Source of the DNA: UBA8752 sp965657965
Lineage (GTDB): Bacteria; Bacteroidota; Bacteroidia; Flavobacteriales_D; Sanyastnellaceae
Length of the DNA stretch: 64,000 nucleotides
Direction of reading: 5' to 3'
NCBI GenBank assembly: GCA_965657965.1
Contig: CBFHQM010000007.1
Coordinates: 1-64,000 of the forward strand
How positions within the stretch are numbered: the stretch's first letter is position 1; each line of letters starts with the position of its first letter. Positions 57,614-64,000 of this stretch are shown here, piece by piece. The position numbers and the translations under genes are program-made. The notes under the pieces were generated by a model, which did not search any database, was not told the origin of the DNA, and was given only the letters and a program-made list of their open reading frames with translations.

Positions 57614-58083
57614 TGCTCTCCTCCCCTGTTTTACGTGTGATTTTGTTTTTGGCACCGCTGTGTCCGATTTGTCAAAATATGAGCTACGATTTGAGACAAT
57701 TGGAAGCTGAATTTGAGAACGCACCGGTTGAATTTCTCGGTGTCTTCCCCAATGCCTCGACCGGGCAAGACCAAATCGAAGTCTTCCGAGAAACTTACGG
57801 GCTAGAGATGCCCTTTGTCATGGACGATGAAGGTTGGGTCAAGCAACTGGATGCGCGTTGGACCCCCGAGGTGTTTGTATTGGATGCACAGGATTCCATC
57901 TTGTATCGCGGCCGAATCAATGACCGTTACTTCGCCCCGGGACGCCGCAGAAACAAGACAAGAAACAGGGACCTTCGGAATGCCATCTCGGATGCACTGA
58001 ATGGAGAGGTTGTTCGCGTCCCCCTAACCGATGCGGTGGGTTGCCCCATTGAGGGCATCAAATTGACTACCGCTCAAGACTGA
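57613..58083 (+). CDS. Thioredoxin-fold redoxin with CPIC motif, coupled to the monooxygenase genes
   Basis: 156 residues. The start codon overlaps the stop codon of paralogue 1 by one base, so translation is coupled. RVILFLAPLCPICQNMSYDL near residues 8-27 is the central beta strand and CxxC of a redoxin/AhpC-TSA fold, and RWTPEVFVLDAQD near residue 90 carries the cis-Pro. The N-terminus begins directly at the beta strand, with no clear cleavable signal peptide, unlike the exported flanking proteins; either the hydrophobic strand serves as signal or the protein stays in the cytoplasm. Fusions of redoxin domains to cytochrome-PHM proteins exist as far as I recall, which supports a common pathway, perhaps copper insertion or thiol maintenance. 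Confidence 0.8.
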   Translation: MLSSPVLRVILFLAPLCPICQNMSYDLRQLEAEFENAPVEFLGVFPNASTGQDQIEVFRETYGLEMPFVMDDEGWVKQLDARWTPEVFVLDAQDSILYRGRINDRYFAPGRRRNKTRNRDLRNAISDALNGEVVRVPLTDAVGCPIEGIKLTTAQD

Positions 58084-58136
58084 TTCAAGCCATGCACAAG
58101 GAAAGTTTCAATCCTACTTCTCACTATTTTCACACC

Positions 58137-59666
58137 ATGAAGCCGTCCCACATTCTCTTTTGCCTTTTGATTCTTGTTCCTGCTACAGGGGTTAGCCAAG
58201 TGACCTATCACGCGGACGTGGCACCCATCATTCACAATGCGTGCATGGAGTGTCACCGGACGGGAGAAATTGGCCCGATGCCCTTTACGACGTATGAGGA
58301 GGTGTCGGCATATGGCCCGTTTATCGAATACGTAACCTCGATTGGATACATGCCGCCCTGGTCGCCGGACGAAGACTACAGTCATTTTGTGGGAGAACGT
58401 GTCCTGACCACTGCGGAAATAGAAACGATCAGTGCATGGGTCGACGCGGACATGCCCGAGGGGGATCCTGCGGACAACCCAGGCACTCCTGTCTTTCCGG
58501 AGGGGAGCCAGATCGGGCTACCCGACCTCGTGTTCAGCATGGCAGAACCCTACACGCACGGAGGAGACATGACCGACCAGTATCAGGTCTTTGTGATGCC
58601 TACGGGTTTTGAAGAAGACGTAATGGTTCGGGCCATCGAGGTCCGGCCCAGCAACGGCGCTATTGCACATCACGCGGTTATGGGGATCGACACCGATGGG
58701 ATTGCGGAAACATTGGATGCCCAGGACCCCGCGCCTGGATATGAGAGTTTTGGAGACTTCGGTTTCAATGCATATTCCAGTTTCTTTGGCGCATGGGTTC
58801 CAGGGGCACAGACGTTGGTCTATCCCGAGGGGATTGGCCGTGTGATTCCGGCCGGGAGCGATCTGCTGATGCAGATGCACTATGGCCCCAACGCTGTGGA
58901 GGAGACGGACCAAACCGAGGTGAATCTCTTCTTCACCGATGGCCCCATCGAGCGCGAAGTGGCCACGGAGATTATGGGTCCTTGGGCATTGGGTGAGCCC
59001 TTCTTTATTCCGGCCAACCAAACGAAGACTTTTCACGGAACCCTCACGATTCCTAGCGACTTCAGTCTCATTAGCATTGCCCCTCATAGCCATCTCATCG
59101 GTACATCTTGGGAAGTCTTTGCGACCAGTCCGAACAACCAAGACACCCTCCCTTTGATTTCGATTCCCGCTTGGGATTTCAATTGGCAGGGTTTCTTTAC
59201 GTTTCCGTTCCTCACTAAGATTCCTGCCGGTTACACCGTTCACGGAATCGCCACCTACGACAACACGTCGAACAATCCATTCAACCCGAACGACCCTCCT
59301 CAGTTGATCGAATATGGAGACAACACTGGCGATGAGATGTTCTTTGTCTTCTTTGACTACGTTCCCTATGAGGAAGGCGACGAGGACATTTCTTTGGAAA
59401 CGCCATTGCTTTCAAGTGTCGAACCCATGGAACGGGGGGCTCCCGGCATTCAGCTTCAGCCCAATCCAGCGTCCAATCGCTTACAAATGTTGGTTGATCC
59501 GGTATTTGTGGGTCAGGATTGGGCGCTGCTTGACTTAAATGGCCGTTCGGTCCAAGCCGGGCAATTCCGCTCTGGAAACGACCGGATTGTGGTCCGTGAC
59601 CTGCCTAATGGAGTCTACCTCTTCAAAGGCCCCCTTGGAGCCCAGAGGGTCGTGATTCAGCATTGA
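58137..59666 (+). CDS. Exported cytochrome c-copper monooxygenase fusion, paralogue 2, type A T9SS tail
   Basis: 509 residues from the ATG at 58137 (signal peptide MKPSHILFCLLILVPATGVS); an in-frame ATG at 58092 is less likely. It parallels paralogue 1 almost throughout: haem motif CMECH, GYMPPWSPDE, AIAHHAVMGID, LLMQMHYGPN, APHSHLIG and IPAWDFNWQGFFTFPF. The last 75 residues differ completely: IQLQPNPASNRLQMLV, then LLDLNGRSVQAG and LPNGVYLF, ending RVVIQH, a type A T9SS (Por) sorting tail. It is therefore probably delivered to or released at the cell surface. The 3' end overlaps the convergent NlpC/P60 gene by 44 bp. Tandem duplication followed by exchange of the C-terminal module is the simplest history. 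Confidence 0.85.
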   Translation: MKPSHILFCLLILVPATGVSQVTYHADVAPIIHNACMECHRTGEIGPMPFTTYEEVSAYGPFIEYVTSIGYMPPWSPDEDYSHFVGERVLTTAEIETISAWVDADMPEGDPADNPGTPVFPEGSQIGLPDLVFSMAEPYTHGGDMTDQYQVFVMPTGFEEDVMVRAIEVRPSNGAIAHHAVMGIDTDGIAETLDAQDPAPGYESFGDFGFNAYSSFFGAWVPGAQTLVYPEGIGRVIPAGSDLLMQMHYGPNAVEETDQTEVNLFFTDGPIEREVATEIMGPWALGEPFFIPANQTKTFHGTLTIPSDFSLISIAPHSHLIGTSWEVFATSPNNQDTLPLISIPAWDFNWQGFFTFPFLTKIPAGYTVHGIATYDNTSNNPFNPNDPPQLIEYGDNTGDEMFFVFFDYVPYEEGDEDISLETPLLSSVEPMERGAPGIQLQPNPASNRLQMLVDPVFVGQDWALLDLNGRSVQAGQFRSGNDRIVVRDLPNGVYLFKGPLGAQRVVIQH

Positions 59667-60396
59667 TTGGCCAACTGGATGCGCCATGCCATGCGTGGGT
59701 CAATTCGCCGTTGCGCAGGATGCCCAGTGGCGTAAGTTCGTCGATGCGGACTTCACCTGCGGCATGCAAAATGCGACAGGGTTCGGTTGCAGACACAATG
59801 GCCATTCCAACGTGGGTGACTTGATCGCCCGAAGGCTTGTGGAAATAAACCAAGTCGCCCGTTGTTAAACCGTCGTGCTCCTTTTGACGCGATTGTAACC
59901 TCGACCACTGTTGGCTCGCGTCTCGCGGAATTTGGTGGCCACAAAGGATGCCCGCGAGTTGAGTGAGTCCACTGCAGTCCATGCCCAAAACGCTCTTCCC
60001 TCCCCATAAGTATGGCGCCCCCAAAAAGCGCATGGCGGCATCCATGGGGGATGTTGGCGATGAAACTTCCGAGCTGGACCAAGCGGCTTCGGGGACTTTT
60101 GATCCTGCAGGAAGGTGTAGGCTTTGTTCGCCCCAAGAAAAAGCGGTCAAGGGTGAGGGCAAGGTGACACAGTCGCCCTCGAACGCGGCAATGGCCTCGA
60201 GGTCGGTTTCTGCCATTCGGAAATCCATGTATCCTTCGTAGCCGTCAAACTCCAAGGTCACCTTCACCCAAAGGGGGGCGGACGGCACTGGCTCTAGGAT
60301 CAATAACTCGCCAAACAAGGCCTGAGTCACCATTTCGGCCCTGTCGTTCGGGGCGGAACGAATGGGGGCCAGCGGCACGCGAATGACACCGCGCAT
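59623..60396 (-). CDS. NlpC/P60 (C40) family peptidase with SH3-like N-terminus
   Basis: 257 residues from the ATG at 60396, which overlaps the thiolase stop codon (TGATG). Residues 1-110 are SH3-like (VKVTLEFDGYEGYMDFRMAE region). The C40 domain follows: FLGAPYLWGGKSVLGMDCSG with the catalytic Cys near residue 142, then SGDQVTHVGMAIV with the catalytic His near residue 206 and a possible third residue in RILHAAGEVRI. Such enzymes cut D-Glu to diamino acid bonds in peptidoglycan stems, often in recycling or remodelling. I see no signal peptide, so it might act on internal muropeptides like cytoplasmic YkfC-type enzymes; it is co-translated with an unrelated thiolase. Confidence 0.85.
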   Translation of the reverse strand: MRGVIRVPLAPIRSAPNDRAEMVTQALFGELLILEPVPSAPLWVKVTLEFDGYEGYMDFRMAETDLEAIAAFEGDCVTLPSPLTAFSWGEQSLHLPAGSKVPEAAWSSSEVSSPTSPMDAAMRFLGAPYLWGGKSVLGMDCSGLTQLAGILCGHQIPRDASQQWSRLQSRQKEHDGLTTGDLVYFHKPSGDQVTHVGMAIVSATEPCRILHAAGEVRIDELTPLGILRNGELTHAWHGASSWPINAESRPSGLQGGL

Positions 60397-61673
60397 CAAG
60401 GACACGCAATGACCATGGCGCTCGCTCCGCCTCCGCCATTGCAAATGCCGGCGACACCGTGATTGAGCCCTCTTTTGTGCAACGCATGAATGAGCGTGAC
60501 CACAATCCGGCTTCCAGAATTACCGAGCGGGTGACCCAGCGAAACTGCCCCTCCGTTTACATTCACTTTTGAGGCGTCCAATCCAAGAAGTTTCATGTTG
60601 GCAAGCCCCACGACAGCAAAAGCCTCGTTGAGCTCCACCAAGTCCATGTCTTCCATAGAAACACCTGCACGAGACAAGGCCAAGGGGACGGCTTTAGATG
60701 GGGCTGTGGTAAAGCGCTCTGGCTCGTGTGCGGCATCTGCATTGGACAGGATGGTAGCCAATGGCGCAATTCCAAGGGACTGCGCTTTCTCTTCGGACAT
60801 CAAGACCAAAGCACTGGCTCCATCGTTGAGGGTGCTGGCATTGGCTGCTGTGACCGATCCTGATTTGTCAAAGGCTGGGCGCAATTGGGGGATTTTCTCC
60901 AGCTTGACATTGCTGTATTCTTCGTCATGGGCGACCACAATGGGCTCTCCCCTTCGTTGTGGGACGGCCACTGGCGCGATTTCGTCGTCAAAGGCGCCCG
61001 CTGCCCAGGCGGCGGCTGAACGCTGATAACTTTGGACAGCGTAAGCGTCTTGATCCTCACGAGAAAAGTCGTTTTCCTTGGCGCACAATTCAGCGCACAT
61101 GCCCATGTGTTGGTTGTCGTAGACATCGGTGAGGCCATCGTGAACCATGCCGTCCACAGCTTTGAGGTTGCCCAGCTTCACGGCTGTCCTTCCCTGCAAG
61201 TAATGCGGCACTTGCGACATGTTCTCCATGCCTCCAGCGACCACGACGTCGGCATCTCCAAGGGCAATGGCATTGGCAGCCATGTGAATGGCCTTCATGC
61301 CAGAGGCGCACACTTTGTTTATGGTTGTGCANNNNNNNNNNNNNNNNNNNNNNNNNNNNNNNNNNNNNNNNNNNNNNNNNNNNNNNNNNNNNNNNNNNNN
61401 NNNNNNNNNNNNNNNNNNNNNNNNNNNNNNNGGCGCTTTGTCCGAAATGCCTGCGCCAATGGCAGCTTGGCGCGCGGGTGCTTGTCCTAGACCTGCTTGA
61501 AGGACGTTGCCCATGTAAACCTCTTGGACCATGCTGGGCTCAATTCCTGCAGACTCAATGGCTGCTTGAATGGCCACTGATCCCAATTGGGTGGCCGGAA
61601 CGGAAGAGAGGGCGCCTAAAAAGGACCCGATGGGAGTGCGGCGTGCGGAGACGATGACGACTTTTCTGCTCAT
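60396..61673 (-). CDS. Acetyl-CoA C-acetyltransferase (thiolase), interrupted by a 100-N assembly gap
   Basis: Condenses two acetyl-CoA or thiolyses acetoacetyl-CoA. MSRKVVIVSARRTPIGSFLG begins it. The acylated Cys is in CTTINKVCASGMKAIHMAA, GGMENMSQVPHYL follows, the catalytic His is in GGAVSLGHPLGNSGSR and the second Cys in GICNGGGGASAMV. The gene contains 100 N, giving an apparent 425 residues. The flanks read GISDKA plus CC on one side and CTTINKVCASG on the other. The family has a proline exactly here, so the true missing sequence is probably one base, restoring about 392 residues, the family's usual length. The stop overlaps the NlpC/P60 start by one base. Confidence 0.93.
   Translation of the reverse strand: MSRKVVIVSARRTPIGSFLGALSSVPATQLGSVAIQAAIESAGIEPSMVQEVYMGNVLQAGLGQAPARQAAIGAGISDKAXXXXXXXXXXXXXXXXXXXXXXXXXXXXXXXXXXCTTINKVCASGMKAIHMAANAIALGDADVVVAGGMENMSQVPHYLQGRTAVKLGNLKAVDGMVHDGLTDVYDNQHMGMCAELCAKENDFSREDQDAYAVQSYQRSAAAWAAGAFDDEIAPVAVPQRRGEPIVVAHDEEYSNVKLEKIPQLRPAFDKSGSVTAANASTLNDGASALVLMSEEKAQSLGIAPLATILSNADAAHEPERFTTAPSKAVPLALSRAGVSMEDMDLVELNEAFAVVGLANMKLLGLDASKVNVNGGAVSLGHPLGNSGSRIVVTLIHALHKRGLNHGVAGICNGGGGASAMVIACP
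61332..61431. other. Assembly gap of 100 N
   Basis: Exactly 100 N, the conventional placeholder for a gap of unknown size. It lies inside the thiolase gene, and thiolase sequence conservation suggests the true gap is about one base. Confidence 0.99.
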
Positions 61674-61884
61674 TTCAGATGGTGTTTGTCGCCGCGAAGA
61701 TAGTGGTGAGGCTCACCTCTGCCGTTGTATTTCGTTGGCAAACTAAGCAGGACGTCCATGCAACTTTGGCATGGGTTTTGCCCTTTACTCTACAGCTGAA
61801 AGCAGCGACAATGGTTCAAGCATGGGTCGAGAGCCCATGCAGATTTGGTTAAGGTTGAAGCGCCCCGAAACGTCGGGGCGTTTC
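61674..61884. other. Non-coding stretch upstream of thiolase
   Basis: The largest gene-free stretch (211 bp). It should contain the thiolase promoter, but no clear TAnnTTTG site is visible. It holds an inverted repeat at 61821-61839 (CATGGG...CCCATG) and a strong hairpin at 61858-61883. I found no tRNA, SRP RNA or 6S RNA signature in it. Confidence 0.4.
61858..61883 (-). terminator. GC-rich hairpin after the RluA-like gene
   Basis: CGCCCCGA and TCGGGGCG pair perfectly around AACG, extended by three weaker pairs. It lies two bases after the stop codon of the RluA-like gene on the minus strand, where it probably terminates transcription. The plus-strand reading is followed by TTTCTCATTT, so it could also act in the other direction. 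Confidence 0.65.
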
Positions 61885-62781
61885 TCATTTAACCACCCTC
61901 AAGAATTCCTTGGGCATGCGGGTTTTGACTTCCCACATGGCGTCGAGTATGTCGTCGGTCATGACCGCACGGAAAAGGTGGACACCCTGTCTTCCGAGTG
62001 GGTCGGGCGCATCTTGTCCAAGTCCGCATACCATGCAATCGTGGTGCCGCAATCCGGGAAGGATGTCGGGAATGTCTTGAAGTCCGGCTTGAACCTTGAG
62101 AATGGTAAAGCGTCCACCGGAACGCATGCGCCTAAAGGGGAACTTCTTGCCAGAGTACTTCTCGTCTGGCTTCCGTCGTGCGCTGAATTCACCGTCCTCA
62201 GGAATTTCGCCGCGAAGAAGTAAGTAGGATTCAAATCGGAATTCAGACCAATTCTCTTGAAGTCTCCGTCGCAGACCGAGGTCCCTGACCACGACGGCAA
62301 TTCCACTGCTGTCCTTGTCGAGCATGTTCACGAAGTGAACTGGGCGCTCTGGTTTTCCGGCCTCGAGGTCGCGCGCAATCAAGAACATTTTCACACGGGT
62401 AAAGCTGGTGTCGACCCGAGGGTTGGGAGACGCAGCTACCCATCCTGCTGGCTTGAGGTAGCAAATCAGATCCTCGTCTTCGTAAAGAATCTCAAATGGC
62501 AAGTCGTCGGCAGGCCGAATGGACGTTGGCGCTGCGGCGGATTCGAGTTTGCGGCCTTCTTTGGTCTCAGGCGTGGAGATTTCCTGACCCACTTTGACAA
62601 CAGTCGACGGGACTTTCACCACTTCGTCCGATACCCGGACGGCACCTCCACGAATGAGGTTGCGCGCAGCGGTGGTGCTCCCTAGCCCCAATTCGGAGCG
62701 GAGAAGGGCGTGCAATGGGGCTTCGATTTCGGCGATCCATCTGCGGATGACCAATTTGGGACGGGGTGAGCTTTGCGGCAT
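61885..62781 (-). CDS. Divergent RluA-family pseudouridine synthase with S4 domain
   Basis: 298 residues from the ATG at 62781 (upstream in-frame codons overlap the neighbouring gene). The S4 RNA-binding domain spans about 12-75 (LLRSELGLGSTTAARNLIRG, GGAVRVSDEVVKVPSTVVKV). The synthase domain follows with FEILYEDEDLICYLKPAGWV near residue 105 and the active site FVNMLDKDSSGIAVVV, where the catalytic Asp is kept but the usual HRLD reads NMLD. The TGRxHQIR motif normally found near the end of the domain is not recognisable; instead the region reads LQDIPDILPGLRHHDCMVCG. It may act on an unusual site or have reduced activity. A hairpin terminator follows immediately. Confidence 0.75.
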   Translation of the reverse strand: MPQSSPRPKLVIRRWIAEIEAPLHALLRSELGLGSTTAARNLIRGGAVRVSDEVVKVPSTVVKVGQEISTPETKEGRKLESAAAPTSIRPADDLPFEILYEDEDLICYLKPAGWVAASPNPRVDTSFTRVKMFLIARDLEAGKPERPVHFVNMLDKDSSGIAVVVRDLGLRRRLQENWSEFRFESYLLLRGEIPEDGEFSARRKPDEKYSGKKFPFRRMRSGGRFTILKVQAGLQDIPDILPGLRHHDCMVCGLGQDAPDPLGRQGVHLFRAVMTDDILDAMWEVKTRMPKEFLRVVK

Positions 62782-62809
62782 AATCGAGTGCAAGATGCAC
62801 CGGGTATCG

Positions 62810-64000
62810 TCATTCCGAGCACATGGAGCCGTACAATGCCAAAACAGCCAAGATGTCGTTGGCTGTAACGGCTCCGTCTCCCGTGATGTCTTTGCTGCAA
62901 TCGGTGTTGCAGCCATATTCGGAAAGGACAGCTAAAATGTCGTTTGCACCGAGCAATCCATCGTGATTAAAGTCGCCAGGGCAGTTGGGGTTTGCGCAAT
63001 CGTAAATGCAACTGCCATCGTGGTCCTGTGCGATGGGATTGAAGTTGCACGCAGCCGGATCATTGCAACCGAATGTCCCCTCGATGGGGAAGCACATTGT
63101 GTGTGCGTCTCCCATTCCAAAGTTGACATCGGGCAATGCGGGGTCAGATAAGCGCCAGATCACGCCGCCAGTGGCGGATTCAATCTGAAGGTCTCCTTCC
63201 ATGCCACACGGCGCACCTGAGAGTCCATCCCCTCCTCCATCGTGCAAGACAAGGGTGTGGCATCCGTGGGTCATACACAAGGTGTCTGTGGTGACGGACT
63301 CCGGCGTAAAATGCTGCCTTCTGTGGGTTTCTGTGCCGGTGCTGTCTAAAAAGAGCCAAGCCGATTGCAAAGGGAAGCAGTCAGCAGTCGTGTGAAAGAC
63401 GACCGGTCCAGATTGAGCGGCATGACGCCATTGGGTGTGTACAATGTCGTTTTCTGAGACAGCATCTGGGCCGGGGGTTAAATTGCCATTGGCCAGCCCG
63501 CCGTTCAGCGAAACCAGGTCCAGCAATCTCGCTTGCAGTGTAGCGTTCCATTCAAGTTGAGTCGGGATCACCCCCGGCCATGGCAACCAGGCATTGCCGT
63601 TGGGCGGAAGTACGAATCCATATTCTAGGGTGTCGGTGCCGTTCCACAGGATGGTGGCGGACACCAAGGTGTCTGCGCCTGCGTTTCGCAGGTTCAAGCG
63701 GACGTTTGGAACAGCGCCACACACCTCGCTTGACGCGCCACGGATGGCCAACAATGCGCCATCCCGCGTTGGAGGGGTGTACATGGGGGCTCTCCATATG
63801 CCCCGGCCATAGGTTGCCAGGAGAACTTCGCTGGTGCTGTAGCGGAGAACGAGGTCGGTGCACAGGACTTCGGGAAGTCCAGCTTTGTAAGGTGTCCAGT
63901 TGTTTGTTCCTGCAGGCAGGATATAAACCCCGGCATCGGTTCCTGCATAGAGGTCAGTGGTCAGGGTGTCCCTAACCAGCGTATTGACAGGGAGAGCGGG
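62810..64000 (-). CDS. Secreted beta-propeller (BNR-like) protein with double dockerin-like C-terminus, 5' end cut by window
   Basis: The visible 396 residues are open to the window edge. They begin in a repeat of the type LYAGTDAGVYIL, followed by LLATYGRGIWRAPMY, the closing strand of BNR/sortilin-like beta propellers found in secreted Bacteroidota proteins. Residues about 85-310 form beta-sandwich regions (LVLHDGGGDGLSGAPCGMEG). GCNDPAACNFNPIAQDHDGS is the same Cys-Asn-rich motif as in the GH16 protein. The last 57 residues form the two-unit calcium-loop module (CPGDFNHDGLLGA; CSKDITGDGAVTA), with cysteines at relative positions 1, 25, 29 and 55. The signal peptide must lie outside the window. 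Possible roles are adhesion or polymer binding. Confidence 0.82.
   Translation of the reverse strand, partial: PALPVNTLVRDTLTTDLYAGTDAGVYILPAGTNNWTPYKAGLPEVLCTDLVLRYSTSEVLLATYGRGIWRAPMYTPPTRDGALLAIRGASSEVCGAVPNVRLNLRNAGADTLVSATILWNGTDTLEYGFVLPPNGNAWLPWPGVIPTQLEWNATLQARLLDLVSLNGGLANGNLTPGPDAVSENDIVHTQWRHAAQSGPVVFHTTADCFPLQSAWLFLDSTGTETHRRQHFTPESVTTDTLCMTHGCHTLVLHDGGGDGLSGAPCGMEGDLQIESATGGVIWRLSDPALPDVNFGMGDAHTMCFPIEGTFGCNDPAACNFNPIAQDHDGSCIYDCANPNCPGDFNHDGLLGANDILAVLSEYGCNTDCSKDITGDGAVTANDILAVLALYGSMCSE

Noticed and set aside
61674..61857. Possible small structured RNA
   Set aside because: There is an inverted repeat and a downstream hairpin, but no SRP, 6S, tmRNA or tRNA signature, and the hairpin is explained as the terminator of the RluA-like gene.
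1..64000. CRISPR arrays, insertion sequences, prophage or integrative elements
   Set aside because: I saw no regularly spaced repeats, no transposase or integrase motif and no phage structural gene. The tRNA-Ser 3' end is followed by a terminator and ordinary genes rather than an integrase.

Overview
The window looks like a chromosomal segment of a free-living, probably marine Bacteroidota of the Flavobacteriales type. Supporting signs are type IX secretion sorting domains of both type A and type B, a 289-residue primary sigma factor without region 1.1, GWxTD and gliding-motility-type secreted proteins, promoter -7 boxes of the form TAnnTTTG, and starts without Shine-Dalgarno sequences. A run of exactly 100 N inside a thiolase gene marks a scaffolded draft assembly. 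Gene density is very high: many neighbours overlap by 1 to 80 bases and no gene-free stretch exceeds about 211 bases. I see no insertion sequence, prophage, integron, CRISPR array or replication origin.

Layout. 1-13.7 kb is mostly housekeeping: ThrA, FabI, a GlcD-type oxidase, a dipeptidyl peptidase plus peptide importer, a secreted thioredoxin, citrate synthase coupled to an enoyl-CoA hydratase, a DUF5715 envelope protein and a membrane hydroxylase. 13.8 kb carries tRNA-Ser(UGA) with a promoter-like box and a terminator. 14-31.6 kb is rich in exported proteins (phosphodiesterase, GH16 glucanase, CotH/LTD protein, PKD-type gliding protein, GWxTD protein), with ABA4-like, adenosine deaminase, glycosyltransferase and ComEC genes between them. 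31.5-40 kb holds HMG-CoA lyase, a ZIP transporter with a methyltransferase, a SiaB/SiaC partner-switch pair, a 998-residue ABCG-type transporter and a beta-helix lipoprotein. 40-50.5 kb is a core block: rpoD, pnp, rpsO, accD, an Omp85 protein, a TrmH methyltransferase, an acyltransferase, a DEAD-box helicase and a zinc-ribbon protein. 50.6-64 kb holds 3-hydroxyacyl-CoA dehydrogenase, a sugar import/kinase/nucleotidyltransferase operon, two cytochrome c-copper monooxygenase paralogues with a redoxin between them, thiolase plus NlpC/P60, a divergent RluA and a secreted beta-propeller protein cut by the window end.

How the parts fit. The organism appears to live on polymers: peptides (dipeptidyl peptidase, POT importer), beta-glucans (GH16), nucleosides (adenosine deaminase) and sugars salvaged by kinase and nucleotidyltransferase. 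Leucine and fatty-acid breakdown is represented by scattered hydratase, lyase, dehydrogenase and thiolase genes. The most distinctive feature is a C-terminal calcium-loop module (dockerin-like, bracketed by cysteines at fixed spacing) that ends five unrelated exported proteins. In the copper monooxygenase pair, one paralogue ends in this module and the other in a type A T9SS tail, which suggests that the module works as a surface sorting or anchoring tag.
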